From CAYVVD01 sp964454975 (GTDB lineage Bacteria > Bacteroidota > Ignavibacteria > Kapaibacteriales > UBA2268): 64,000 nt of DNA. The notes beneath the pieces were generated by a model that ran no database searches, was not told the DNA's origin, and was given only the letters and a program-made list of their open reading frames with translations. Of the stretch, positions 1-8,358 are shown piece by piece. Within the stretch, counting starts at the first letter, position 1; each line of letters begins with the position of its first letter. The position numbers were made by a program, and so were the translations under genes. The stretch covers positions 149,227 to 213,226 of the forward strand of contig CAYVVD010000002.1 in the NCBI GenBank assembly GCA_964454975.1. The letters run 5' to 3'.

Positions 1-662
1 TCCAGTTTTATTTCGCCACTTTTCCATGTAAGGTTATGCCCGGCAGGGATTTTTCTGATATCCTCAAATAATGTTTCCCTGTTCGATGACATCCCAAAGT
101 TGAGATAGTTAGGTAATTCTCTGAGATTTAATTCCTTGTTTACCTGGGTGTATTGAAGTATGGTTTTAATTTCTGAACCAAAAACGAATTGTCCACCTTT
201 GCTAAAAAAATAGAATGGTTTTATTCCAATCCTGTCTCTTGAGCAGAAAAGCTTTTTCTCGAAATCATCCCAAATTGCAAATGCCCACATACCATAGAGC
301 ATCTTTGTTATTTCGGGGCCCCATTCTGCGAATCCGTATAATATTGTTTCAGTATCAGTACCAGACTTGTATTGATAGCCTCGTTCTTTTAGATTTGCCC
401 TAATCTTCGAGTGGTTATATATCTCGCCGTTGAAGACTATTGTGTATCTCCCGTCAGAAGTACTCATAGGCTGATTGCCGGCTTCGGAGAGGTCAATTAT
501 TGCAAGCCTTCGAAAAGCAAGGCCGCATTCATGGTTAGGAGAAATAAAGTATCCATCAGAATCAGGGCCGCGATGGATAATAACATCAGCCATACGATTG
601 AGCAGTCCGCTTCCAATTGATGAATTGCTTTTTGTATCAACTATTCCACATATTCCACACAT
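1..662 (-). CDS. asnB: Asparagine synthase (glutamine-hydrolysing), N-terminal part, cut by window edge
   Basis: Reading the minus strand from 662 gives a protein starting MCGICGIV, so Cys2 becomes the N-terminal nucleophile of the class II glutaminase domain. HRGPD (30-34), RLAIID (52-57), NQPM (63-66), FNGEIYN (77-83), GTDTE (101-105) and RDRIGIKP (142-149) are all in the family order. About 220 codons are present; the ATP-dependent synthetase domain lies beyond the window start. The enzyme transfers glutamine amide nitrogen to aspartate, or to a sugar or peptide in related biosynthetic enzymes. The start lies one base after the pdxJ stop, so the two are probably co-transcribed. Family assignment is firm; whether it makes free asparagine cannot be judged from this half. 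Confidence 0.93.
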   Translation of the reverse strand, partial: MCGICGIVDTKSNSSIGSGLLNRMADVIIHRGPDSDGYFISPNHECGLAFRRLAIIDLSEAGNQPMSTSDGRYTIVFNGEIYNHSKIRANLKERGYQYKSGTDTETILYGFAEWGPEITKMLYGMWAFAIWDDFEKKLFCSRDRIGIKPFYFFSKGGQFVFGSEIKTILQYTQVNKELNLRELPNYLNFGMSSNRETLFEDIRKIPAGHNLTWKSGEIKL

Positions 663-663
663 A

Positions 664-1398
664 TTATTTCTTATATACTAAGGATGCGTTTAGTATCAGG
701 TCGCGCATTTCCTTAACAGCATTGAATATACCGGTAAATACGGAACGGGAAATAATTGAGTGGCCAATACTTAGCTCGTCAATTTCTTTAATTGAGCAAA
801 TCAGCTGAGTATTGTTGTAATTAAGTCCATGACCTGCTGCAACCCACAACCCAATACTTTTTGCATACTTTGCAGCTGAAATAATTCTTTCAAATTCAGT
901 GAATTGAGCTTTGTTCTTCAAGTTAGAGTATGTTCCTGTATGAATTTCAATCATATCGGCCCCTGCTTTCTTTGAAGCATCAATCTGAGCCTTGACAGGT
1001 TCAATAAATAAGCTGACTATAATACCGTTTTCATGCATTCTATCTGAAAGGGAACTTATTGACACGACATTTGAAACAACATCAAGCCCTCCTTCTGTTG
1101 TAAGTTCTTGCCTTTTTTCCGGAACTATTGTGACCATATCAGGCAGCGTTTCAAGTGCAATTTTTATAATTTCTTCATTATTTGCCATTTCAAGGTCCAG
1201 CTTACTCGAAACAGTATCCCTGATAATCCTCAGATCCCTGTCGTTTATGTGCCGCCTGTCCTCCCTTAAATGGCAGACAATCCCGGAGGCGCCTGCAAGT
1301 TCTGCAGCAGCAGCAGCTGCTACAGGATCAGGTTCGAGCCCCCCCCTTGCCTGTCTTACAGTTGCTACATGGTCAATATTAACATTCAACGTAATCAT
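664..1398 (-). CDS. pdxJ: Pyridoxine 5'-phosphate synthase
   Basis: 244 residues, the usual PdxJ length. It condenses 1-deoxy-D-xylulose 5-phosphate with 3-amino-2-oxopropyl phosphate to give pyridoxine 5'-phosphate, the last ring-forming step of DXP-dependent vitamin B6 synthesis in the cytoplasm. Characteristic stretches are NVNIDHVATVRQARGG (5-20), HLREDRRHI and a C-terminal GHGLNY. I chose the ATG at 1398 because GGAGAAG lies just upstream and the protein then begins MITLNVNIDH as in the family; an in-frame start at 1431 would add 11 unconserved residues. A run of eight G on the coding strand (1339-1346) encodes part of the conserved RGG and leaves the frame intact. asnB follows after one base. 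Confidence 0.95.
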   Translation of the reverse strand: MITLNVNIDHVATVRQARGGLEPDPVAAAAAAELAGASGIVCHLREDRRHINDRDLRIIRDTVSSKLDLEMANNEEIIKIALETLPDMVTIVPEKRQELTTEGGLDVVSNVVSISSLSDRMHENGIIVSLFIEPVKAQIDASKKAGADMIEIHTGTYSNLKNKAQFTEFERIISAAKYAKSIGLWVAAGHGLNYNNTQLICSIKEIDELSIGHSIISRSVFTGIFNAVKEMRDLILNASLVYKK

Positions 1399-1443
1399 TT
1401 CTTCTCCAATTAACAGAGTCAAAAATAACAAAGTAAATTAATT

Positions 1444-1474
1444 CAAATCTATCTGATTGTTGATTTATATTAAA
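1444..1474 (-). promoter_or_regulatory. Candidate Bacteroidota-type promoter for pdxJ-asnB
   Basis: On the minus strand TTTA (1474-1471) is followed after exactly 19 bases by TAGATTTG (1451-1444). This matches the Bacteroidota primary-sigma pattern TTTG-N19-TAnnTTTG with one mismatch. It sits about 45 bases before the pdxJ ATG. Prediction by pattern only. Confidence 0.4.
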
Positions 1475-1555
1475 AATTCAGTTAAAATTTAATAAATACA
1501 TCAATAATTTATAAATTGCAAAATTCGTTTTTTTAGAAACGGGGTTGACCTGACA

Positions 1556-2329
1556 ATGCATTACACAATGCAAATAACGCAGAGATTAAAAAAATTAATC
1601 CGCTCTTTACATCAAAAGCAGTTTCGTGACCAAAACGATTTGTTTGTGGCAGAAGGTGCCAGGCTTACAGGAGAATTACTTAGAAGTGATTTTATCCCCG
1701 AGCTGATAGTTATCAAAGACTCTCCATCATCAGATGTTCTTGATGTAGTTGATAGATTTGCAGACAAAGGAGTACCAGTTTACACAGCGCCAAAGCATCA
1801 ATTCGACCAGATGTGCGATACAAAAACCCCCCAGGGCGTTCTTGCTGTCGTAAATAAAAAAGACCATGAAATTATCCCTGACGAGCCATTTATTGCCCTT
1901 GATGGCATTTCAGACCCGGGAAATGTTGGAACTATAATCAGAACGACAGATTGGTTTGGTTTCAGACAGGTAATACTCGGCAGAGATTGCGCTGACCTAT
2001 ACAACCCGAAAGTTGTAAGATCCACAATGGGTTCTATTTTCAGGATGAAAATTGTCTCCAAGCCTGAGATGGCAGACTTTTTAAAAGGTAATTTTAAGAA
2101 GCACAAATTGTATGGCGCTGACCTCGGTGGCGACAAACCTTTAAAAAGCTGCAAGCCAAGGGGAAAATTCGGACTGGTTTTTGGTAGTGAAGCAAGTGGT
2201 ATCAGCGATGAATTAATAAAGATGCTGGATCACAGATTTAAAATCGAGGGTACCGGCAGGTCGGAATCACTTAATGTTGCTGTTGCAGTAGGCATTACTC
2301 TATATCATTTCGGGGCTGATACAAAATAA
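1556..2329 (+). CDS. TrmH/SpoU-family RNA 2'-O-methyltransferase
   Basis: 257 residues. An N-terminal SpoU substrate-binding-like region (about 1-105, with FVAEGARLTGELL) precedes a trefoil-knot SPOUT methyltransferase domain. The three SPOUT motifs are DPGNVGTIIR (120-129), FGSEASGIS (209-217) and SLNVAVAVGI (238-247). Such enzymes methylate a ribose 2'-OH in tRNA or rRNA using S-adenosylmethionine. The target (as for RlmB or TsnR-like enzymes) cannot be fixed from sequence. Two start codons are possible, ATG 1556 and ATG 1568; neither has a strong ribosome-binding site. The preceding gap (1432-1555) is AT-rich. Confidence 0.85.
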   Translation: MHYTMQITQRLKKLIRSLHQKQFRDQNDLFVAEGARLTGELLRSDFIPELIVIKDSPSSDVLDVVDRFADKGVPVYTAPKHQFDQMCDTKTPQGVLAVVNKKDHEIIPDEPFIALDGISDPGNVGTIIRTTDWFGFRQVILGRDCADLYNPKVVRSTMGSIFRMKIVSKPEMADFLKGNFKKHKLYGADLGGDKPLKSCKPRGKFGLVFGSEASGISDELIKMLDHRFKIEGTGRSESLNVAVAVGITLYHFGADTK

Positions 2330-2407
2330 AATAAATACGCAGAAAATTGCGTCGAAATTAATATATTAAAGTTTTTGCGATCTTTTTTGCAGACAGGGTT
2401 GGAGTAA

Positions 2408-3115
2408 ATGGATTCGTTCGAGACAGTATTTAGATTATCGCTGATAGCAATTCTTAGTTATCTTGCAGGCGCCATTCCTACAGGTGTTCTTATCAGCAAG
2501 AAGTTTTTTGGTTTTGATATCAGGCTTAAAGGCAGTGGCAACATGGGCAGCACCAATGCTTTTCGCATTTTGGGCTGGAAATGGGGACTTGTGGTGCAAA
2601 TACTTGATATTCTTAAAGGTGTTCTGGCCGTGGTTGTTGTTGCCGGAATAATTGGCATGAATGTTGTCATTCCAAATGAAACAATATTCGAAGATGCAAC
2701 ATTAATAAAAATCGGAGCAGGAATCTTTGCTGTTATCGGCCATATCTGGTCAGTTTTTGTAAACTTCAAAGGCGGCAAAGGTATCAATACAGCCGCAGGT
2801 ATGCTCCTTGGTATAGCCCCGCTTGATGTTGGAATAGCGCTTGGCTTCTTCCTCATTGCTGTTCTTTTTTCAGGGTATATTTCATTAGGTTCCCTTGCGG
2901 GTGCTTTTGCCTTTCCTTCATCAATGTTTTTTAGGTACAATGTTTTGAACGATAATATTCCTGGCTACCAAACATTGATTTATTTTGGAATCGGCTTATT
3001 TGTATTGATTGTGTACACTCACCGAAGCAATATCAAACGACTGATAAAGGGAACTGAAAACAGGTTCTCGAAACTTTGGCTAATCAGGTGTCAGCACAAA
3101 AAAAGCGGTCAATAA
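2408..3115 (+). CDS. plsY: Glycerol-3-phosphate acyltransferase PlsY
   Basis: 235 residues, an integral inner-membrane protein that acylates glycerol-3-phosphate from acyl-phosphate to make lysophosphatidate. PlsY motifs are present: GSGNMGSTN (42-50; most homologues have GSGNPGATN), KGGKG (121-125) after a membrane segment, and a C-terminal THRSNIKRLIKGTE. Several hydrophobic segments span the rest. GGAG lies upstream of the ATG. gpsA, which makes the glycerol-3-phosphate substrate, begins 5 bases after the stop, so the pair forms a phospholipid-entry operon. The Met in place of Pro in motif 1 is a small departure from the consensus. Confidence 0.93.
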   Translation: MDSFETVFRLSLIAILSYLAGAIPTGVLISKKFFGFDIRLKGSGNMGSTNAFRILGWKWGLVVQILDILKGVLAVVVVAGIIGMNVVIPNETIFEDATLIKIGAGIFAVIGHIWSVFVNFKGGKGINTAAGMLLGIAPLDVGIALGFFLIAVLFSGYISLGSLAGAFAFPSSMFFRYNVLNDNIPGYQTLIYFGIGLFVLIVYTHRSNIKRLIKGTENRFSKLWLIRCQHKKSGQ

Positions 3116-3119
3116 TTAA

Positions 3120-4115
3120 ATGAAAATAGTAGTTATTGGTGCAGGAGGGTGGGGAACCACCCTTTCTATTGTATTAAGCCACAATGGCCACGATGTTACT
3201 TTGTGGACTCATGAGACTGCACTAATCGAAGAAATTAACTCAAGGCACACCAATGATTCTTATCTGAGCGGGATAAAAATACCGGAGAATATTCGTGCAA
3301 CTGATGATCCTGAGTCGCCTGATGAAGCTGAATTAATTGTAAACGCTGTTCCAACTCAATTTATCCGTTCTCTTTATACTTCAAACAAATTTGATGTTTC
3401 AGGTAAGCCGTTGGTTAACTGTGCAAAGGGTATTGAGAGAAAAACAATTATGACAGGTTCCCGTATTTTTAATGATATAGCTGATGTTGATTCCAATAAT
3501 TTCGCTGTGCTTACAGGCCCGAGCCATGCTGAAGAAGTTTCCAGAAACTTGCCTACAACTATTGTTGCAGGAACTGAAAACAACTCACTGGCCGAAAAGG
3601 TACAAGATATTTTCTCGACGCCTTACTTCAGGATTTACAGCTCTGAGGATGTTGCCGGTTGTGAAATTGGCGGATCTCTAAAAAACGTTATTGCAATTGC
3701 TGCCGGAATTATAGACGGCCTCGGGATGGGTGACAATACAAAGGCAGCCCTTATTACACGTGGACTTGCAGAAATCGCAAGGCTGGGAGTTGCTCATGGT
3801 GCTCAACACATGACTTTCTCCGGGCTTTCCGGCTTAGGAGATTTAATTGTTACTTGCAATAGCAGGCATTCAAGAAACAGGAGAGTTGGTGAAGAAATTG
3901 GCAAAGGCCATAGCTTGGACGATATTACCAGTAAAATGAAGATGATTGCAGAAGGTATTTTTACAACTGAAGCAGCTTACCAACTTGGCGAAAAACGAGG
4001 TGTAGAATTACCCATTATAGAAGAGATCTATAATATCCTTTTTGAAGGCTATCCCCCGAAAGATGCAATTCGCAATTTAATGAACCGTAGTTCAAAACGC
4101 GAATGGTGGTGGTAA
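3120..4115 (+). CDS. gpsA: NAD(P)H-dependent glycerol-3-phosphate dehydrogenase
   Basis: 331 residues, normal length. It reduces dihydroxyacetone phosphate to sn-glycerol-3-phosphate for phospholipid synthesis. The N-terminal dinucleotide motif is GAGGWG (7-12). Also visible are CAKGIE with Lys103, SHAEEV (135-140), the catalytic Lys188 in GGSLKNV, and GLSGLGDLIVTC (235-246). It directly follows plsY. A short inverted repeat, TCCAAA-TCAAT-TTTGGA at 4142-4158, lies downstream but lacks a convincing T tract, so I do not call it a terminator. Confidence 0.96.
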   Translation: MKIVVIGAGGWGTTLSIVLSHNGHDVTLWTHETALIEEINSRHTNDSYLSGIKIPENIRATDDPESPDEAELIVNAVPTQFIRSLYTSNKFDVSGKPLVNCAKGIERKTIMTGSRIFNDIADVDSNNFAVLTGPSHAEEVSRNLPTTIVAGTENNSLAEKVQDIFSTPYFRIYSSEDVAGCEIGGSLKNVIAIAAGIIDGLGMGDNTKAALITRGLAEIARLGVAHGAQHMTFSGLSGLGDLIVTCNSRHSRNRRVGEEIGKGHSLDDITSKMKMIAEGIFTTEAAYQLGEKRGVELPIIEEIYNILFEGYPPKDAIRNLMNRSSKREWWW

Positions 4116-4323
4116 TCCGATGATACTTTTCAGAAAGTGATTCCAAATCAATTTTGGATTGACATCAGAAAATAATTTCTTTTATTACTTTTCTGCACAT
4201 TGTCTCAATTTAATGTTGCTTATCCCATATCCCCTTATTAATCACTTCTACCCTGTATTTATTAATTAAATTTCATTATGTTTGTAGCTTAAATGTTTAT
4301 TAAGCCTTTCAAGCGGAATTAGT

Positions 4324-5961
4324 ATGCAAAAACGTGAAATGTGGGGTACGAGGATTGGGCTGATACTTGCAATGGCAGGTAATGCAGTCGGCCTCGGTAA
4401 CTTTCTGAGATTTCCTGTCCAGGCTGCCCAAAATGGTGGCGGGGCATTTATGATACCATACTTTGTTGCTTTTATCCTTCTTGCCATACCAATGATGTGG
4501 GTTGAATGGACTATAGGCAGGCATGGGGGCAAGTATAAGCATGGCAGTCTCCCGGGAATGCTCGATGTTATGTGGAACAGTCCAGTTGCTAAATATCTCG
4601 GAGTTATAGGCCTTTTCATTTCAACAATAATAATGATCTATTACACTTACGTTGAATCCTGGACCCTTGGATTTAGTTTCTTTTCATTGATGCAGACTTA
4701 TTTCGGGATGACGGATTTTGAGACAATGGGCGGCTTCCTTTCTTCCTATACCGGTGCAGGTGAGGGGTATTTCCCAAGCTTATTCTGGGCATATATTTTC
4801 CTGATAATAACAATGGCTTTGAATTTTTATATCCTGAGCCGCGGAATTAAGAAGGGTATTGAAGTTTTTGCTAAAATAGCTATGCCATTACTTCTTTTAT
4901 TTGGTGTTTTTCTTGCTATCTGGACCTTAACTATTGGCACTCCTAATCCTGTACATCCTGACTGGAGTGTTCATGTTGGCTTTGCTTTTATATGGAACCC
5001 GGATTTCGACCAGCTAAGCAACGCCAAAATCTGGCTTGCGGCTGCCGGCCAGATATTTTTCACGCTAAGCGTTGGAATGGGTACACTCCAGGCATATGCA
5101 AGCTACCTGAGGGAAAGGGATGACATCGCTTTGAGCGGCCTTGCGACAGCTTCACTTAATGAATTTACTGAAGTAGTGCTTGGAGGTACAATTGCAATCC
5201 CGATTGCGGTGGCATTCTTTGGGTTAGTCCAGACAGAGGCTATAGCCGCAGGAGGCTCTTTCAACCTTGGATTTGTTTCTATGCCGATTATTTTCCAGCA
5301 GATCCCGATGGGACAATACCTTGGTTTTGTTTGGTTTTTCCTTCTGTTTTTTGCAGGAGTTACTTCTTCTGTTGCAATGGCGCAACCACTGATTTCATTT
5401 TTGAAAGAGCAGTTCAATTTCTCTCATAAAAATGCAACCTTTGCAATCGGCGCTTTCATTTTTATATGTGTTCAATTCGTGGTCTTTTACCACGAATATG
5501 GCTTTATGGATGAAATGGACTATTGGGCAGGAACATTCCTCCTTGTTGTAGTAGCGCTTGTAGAAGTAGTAATATTTGCCTGGATATTCGGCGCTAAAAA
5601 AGGCCTTGACGAGCTTAACAAAGGAGGAGACATTAAAGTTCCAAAAGTGTTTATTTTTGTTGTTAAATATATTACACCGACTTACCTGATTTTATTGCTT
5701 ATAGGATGGACAATCCAGGGTGTGCATTTCAGTAACTTCCTTGAAGACAGTCTGGGAATTTCTATGCCGGACTTTATGCGAGAGCCGGGTGGTGCATTAG
5801 ACCAACTTCTACTTTACGGGGTTGCTGACGAAGCAATCCCTTACCGATGGGCTTCCCGTGGACTTATGGTTTTGATATTTATTGGCCTTTTAATACTGGT
5901 AAAAATTGCCTGGGACAGGAATAAACCCAAAAACGAACATTTCAACTCACAGGAGGATTAA
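4324..5961 (+). CDS. Sodium-dependent transporter, SLC6 (NSS/LeuT) family
   Basis: 545 residues with about twelve hydrophobic segments. The TM1 signature GNAVGLGNFLRFP (19-31), where the helix unwinds to bind substrate and Na+, is clear, followed by QNGGGAFMIPYF. The C-terminal half has the usual long hydrophobic blocks and extracellular loops. Members import amino acids or related small solutes with Na+; the substrate cannot be read from sequence. TATGTTTG at 4277-4284 resembles a Bacteroidota -7 element but no matching TTTG is found at the right distance. The stop codon is directly followed by the start of a 41-residue membrane protein, a known partner arrangement in this family. Confidence 0.93.
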   Translation: MQKREMWGTRIGLILAMAGNAVGLGNFLRFPVQAAQNGGGAFMIPYFVAFILLAIPMMWVEWTIGRHGGKYKHGSLPGMLDVMWNSPVAKYLGVIGLFISTIIMIYYTYVESWTLGFSFFSLMQTYFGMTDFETMGGFLSSYTGAGEGYFPSLFWAYIFLIITMALNFYILSRGIKKGIEVFAKIAMPLLLLFGVFLAIWTLTIGTPNPVHPDWSVHVGFAFIWNPDFDQLSNAKIWLAAAGQIFFTLSVGMGTLQAYASYLRERDDIALSGLATASLNEFTEVVLGGTIAIPIAVAFFGLVQTEAIAAGGSFNLGFVSMPIIFQQIPMGQYLGFVWFFLLFFAGVTSSVAMAQPLISFLKEQFNFSHKNATFAIGAFIFICVQFVVFYHEYGFMDEMDYWAGTFLLVVVALVEVVIFAWIFGAKKGLDELNKGGDIKVPKVFIFVVKYITPTYLILLLIGWTIQGVHFSNFLEDSLGISMPDFMREPGGALDQLLLYGVADEAIPYRWASRGLMVLIFIGLLILVKIAWDRNKPKNEHFNSQED

Positions 5962-6087
5962 ATGGGACATGAGCTTACAACCGGAGGATGGGTTTTAGTT
6001 GCCATGGGATGGGGGGGGACAATAACATTGGTCATTTATTGCATGAGCAAAGTGTTTGGTAACAAGAACCAATTGAATGATGATTGA
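5962..6087 (+). CDS. 41-residue single-span membrane protein, MetS-like transporter partner
   Basis: The ATG at 5962 immediately follows the TAA of the SLC6 gene, with AGGAGG (5951-5956) just upstream. The product starts MGHELTTGGWVLVAMGWG, has one hydrophobic span (about 10-27) and ends in a charged tail. MetPS of Corynebacterium is a precedent in which an NSS transporter needs a tiny subunit, MetS; the position, size and TGGW..MGWGGT pattern fit such small subunits. A run of eight G (6011-6018) lies inside the coding sequence. The role as a subunit is inferred from neighbourhood and size. Confidence 0.75.
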   Translation: MGHELTTGGWVLVAMGWGGTITLVIYCMSKVFGNKNQLNDD

Positions 6088-6151
6088 TTTTTTTTGAGAC
6101 GTTTTTGCTATTCATGTGTCATTATAATTGTAGCACCTTACATATAAATCG

Positions 6152-6167
6152 AACCTTCCGGAAGGTT
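6152..6167. promoter_or_regulatory. Perfect 16-bp palindrome upstream of kbl
   Basis: AACCTTCCGGAAGGTT reads the same on both strands with no spacer. It lies 116 bases before the kbl ATG and about 65 bases after the small transporter partner gene. It could be an operator for a dimeric repressor, or a stem with a tight loop. It has no following T tract, so it is unlikely to be an intrinsic terminator. Function is unknown. Confidence 0.4.
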
Positions 6168-6201
6168 GATGTTTTAGGAAGACTTTGATCCAAAACAATC
6201 C

Positions 6202-6232
6202 TTTTTCTCCCGCTGATTTTGGATTAATTTTG
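6202..6232 (+). promoter_or_regulatory. Candidate promoter for the kbl operon
   Basis: TAATTTTG at 6225-6232 fits the -7 element TAnnTTTG. The 4 bases 19 positions upstream (6202-6205) are TTTT, one mismatch from TTTG. The kbl ATG is 50 bases downstream. Weak pattern evidence only. Confidence 0.33.
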
Positions 6233-6282
6233 TAGTTTTACCAGATTGGTTTAGTGTATTTTTATTAAATGCGGGAGCAGTT

Positions 6283-7530
6283 ATGTACAGCAAAATACGT
6301 GAATACCTTAGTAAAGAATTAGAGAACCTCCACAAATCAAACCTCTACAAACACGAAAGAATAATTGAAAGCCCACAGTCTGCAGAAATCACCGTAGGCG
6401 GGCAAAAAGTATTAAACTTCTGCGCTAATAATTACCTGGGGTTATCTTCACATCCTGATTTAATAAATGCAGCACATGAGCAAATAGACAAGCGTGGTTT
6501 CGGGCTTTCATCTGTCCGTTTCATTTGTGGAACTCAGGATATTCATAAAGAACTCGAAAAAAAAGTAAGTCAATTTCTCGGTATGGAAGAGACAATCCTA
6601 TTTAGCTCCTGCTTTGATGCTAACGGAGCAGTATTCGAACCTCTCCTCGGACCTGAAGATGCTATTATCACTGATTCTCTTAACCACGCATCAATAATTG
6701 ATGGTATCCGCCTTTGCAAAGCGCAGCGCTGGATATATAATCACGGTAATTTTGAAGACATTGAAGAAACCGATCCCTCAACCGGAAAAACACTTAAAGG
6801 ACTTGAAAGATGCCTGAAAGAAGCTAACGAAAAGGGATGCAGGTTCAAGATAATTGCTACCGATGGCGTTTTTTCTATGGATGGTGATATAGCAAAACTG
6901 CCCCAAATTGTCGAACTCGCAGAAAAACATGATGCTTTAGTAATGGTTGATGATAGCCATGCAACGGGGTTCATGGGCAAAACAGGGCGCGGCACGCACG
7001 AATACCACAATGTAATGGATAAAATAGATATCATTACGACTACATTTGGTAAAGCATTAGGCGGGGCTTCCGGTGGGTGTATTTCCGGCAAAAAAGAAAT
7101 TATTGACTGGATGAGAAATAAGGCAAGGCCCTATTTATTTTCGAACACAGTAGCACCTGCTGTTGTCGGAGCTACATTAAAATGCCTTGACCTGCTGATG
7201 GCATCTACCTATTTGCGAGATAAACTTGAACAAAACACAATTAAATTCCGCAAAGAGATGACAAACGCCGGATTTGACATCATCCCGGGTGACCATCCAA
7301 TCGTGCCTATCATGTTTGGTAAATACGAGAATTGTTCTGCATTAGCAGTTGAGTTTGCAAACAAGATGCTTGAAGAAGGAATATATGTAATTGCATTTTC
7401 ATTTCCTGTAGTACCAAGGGGGAAAGACCGTATCAGGGTACAAATTTCTGCAGGTCATGATGATGAACATATTAATAAAGCAATAAGTGCTTTTATCAAG
7501 GTTGGGAAACAACTCAATATGATAATTTAA
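6283..7530 (+). CDS. kbl: 2-amino-3-ketobutyrate CoA ligase (glycine C-acetyltransferase)
   Basis: 415 residues, a PLP enzyme of the alpha-oxoamine synthase family. It cleaves 2-amino-3-ketobutyrate with CoA to glycine and acetyl-CoA. Visible are NFCANNYLGL (45-54), SVRFICGTQ (78-85 region), DSLNHASIIDG (131-141), DDSHATGF (223-230, ring-stacking and phosphate contacts) and the PLP lysine K257 in TTFGKALGG. An extra segment around 160-180 (EETDPSTGKT) makes it somewhat longer than the usual ~398 residues. The tdh gene for the preceding step lies two genes downstream, which supports Kbl over the related 8-amino-7-oxononanoate synthase. The next gene overlaps its stop by one base. Confidence 0.93.
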   Translation: MYSKIREYLSKELENLHKSNLYKHERIIESPQSAEITVGGQKVLNFCANNYLGLSSHPDLINAAHEQIDKRGFGLSSVRFICGTQDIHKELEKKVSQFLGMEETILFSSCFDANGAVFEPLLGPEDAIITDSLNHASIIDGIRLCKAQRWIYNHGNFEDIEETDPSTGKTLKGLERCLKEANEKGCRFKIIATDGVFSMDGDIAKLPQIVELAEKHDALVMVDDSHATGFMGKTGRGTHEYHNVMDKIDIITTTFGKALGGASGGCISGKKEIIDWMRNKARPYLFSNTVAPAVVGATLKCLDLLMASTYLRDKLEQNTIKFRKEMTNAGFDIIPGDHPIVPIMFGKYENCSALAVEFANKMLEEGIYVIAFSFPVVPRGKDRIRVQISAGHDDEHINKAISAFIKVGKQLNMII

Positions 7531-8339
7531 TGGAATGGTTTTATAATCTTAACCCGGTCTTGCAAGCACTTATAGCGACACTATTCACATGGTTTGTTAC
7601 TGCGCTTGGAGCATCACTGGTGTTCTTCTTCAAAACCATTGACCGGAAAATTCTTGACGGAATGCTTGGCTTTGCTGCAGGTGTGATGATAGCGGCTAGT
7701 TTTTGGTCACTCCTTAATCCTGCAATAGATATGTCAGAAGCACTTGGCTACGAACCCTGGTTTCCTCCATTGGTCGGATTTTTACTTGGTGGAGCTTTTT
7801 TGTGGGGAATTGATAAAGTATTGCCCCATCTTCATCTCGGATTTCCCCGTTCTGAAGCAGAGGGAATTAAAACTAGCTGGCAAAGAAGTGTATTGCTTGT
7901 CCTTGCAATAACATTGCACAATATACCTGAGGGACTGGCAGTCGGTGTGGCTTTTGGTGCGCTGGCTACAGATTTGCCATCTGCATCCCTTGCTGGAGCG
8001 ATTGCTTTGGCAATTGGAATCGGAATACAAAATTTTCCGGAAGGGACAGCTGTATCCGTTCCCTTAAGAAGAGAAGGCTTCAGCAGATTCAAAGCATTCA
8101 TGTATGGGCAGGCTTCCGGAATTGTAGAACCAATAGCCGGTGTTTTAGGTGCTCTTGCTGTGATTACTGTGCAGCCTATTTTGCCTTTTGCTCTTGCATT
8201 CGCAGCCGGGGCTATGATATATGTAGTAGTTGAAGAATTAATACCTGAATCCCAGCTCGAAAAGAATACGGATACTGCAACTGTTGGTGCTATGCTGGGG
8301 TTTGCTGTTATGATGACTTTGGATGTTGCATTAGGTTGA
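7530..8339 (+). CDS. ZIP-family metal transporter
   Basis: 269 residues with eight predicted membrane segments. The two ZIP metal-site helices are HNIPEG (130-135) and QNFPEG (167-172); a histidine-containing loop PHLHLG (99-104) precedes TM4. Members move Zn2+, Fe2+ or Mn2+ into the cytoplasm; the sequence resembles the ZupT/GufA branch. The ATG overlaps the kbl TAA by one base, so translation is probably coupled. It sits between the two threonine-degradation genes, an odd position because the Tdh here is the SDR type that needs no structural zinc. Confidence 0.88.
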   Translation: MEWFYNLNPVLQALIATLFTWFVTALGASLVFFFKTIDRKILDGMLGFAAGVMIAASFWSLLNPAIDMSEALGYEPWFPPLVGFLLGGAFLWGIDKVLPHLHLGFPRSEAEGIKTSWQRSVLLVLAITLHNIPEGLAVGVAFGALATDLPSASLAGAIALAIGIGIQNFPEGTAVSVPLRREGFSRFKAFMYGQASGIVEPIAGVLGALAVITVQPILPFALAFAAGAMIYVVVEELIPESQLEKNTDTATVGAMLGFAVMMTLDVALG

Positions 8340-8358
8340 AATAGAGGAAACATAGGAT

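Noticed and set aside
1339..1346. Run of eight G/C in pdxJ as a frameshift site
   Set aside because: It encodes the conserved RGG of PdxJ and the frame is intact on both sides.
992..1441. Long open frame antisense to pdxJ
   Set aside because: It mirrors a conserved pdxJ coding region, has no ribosome-binding site and low-complexity composition; a shadow frame.
4142..4158. Inverted repeat after gpsA as terminator
   Set aside because: Six-base AT-rich stem without a T tract; too weak to call.
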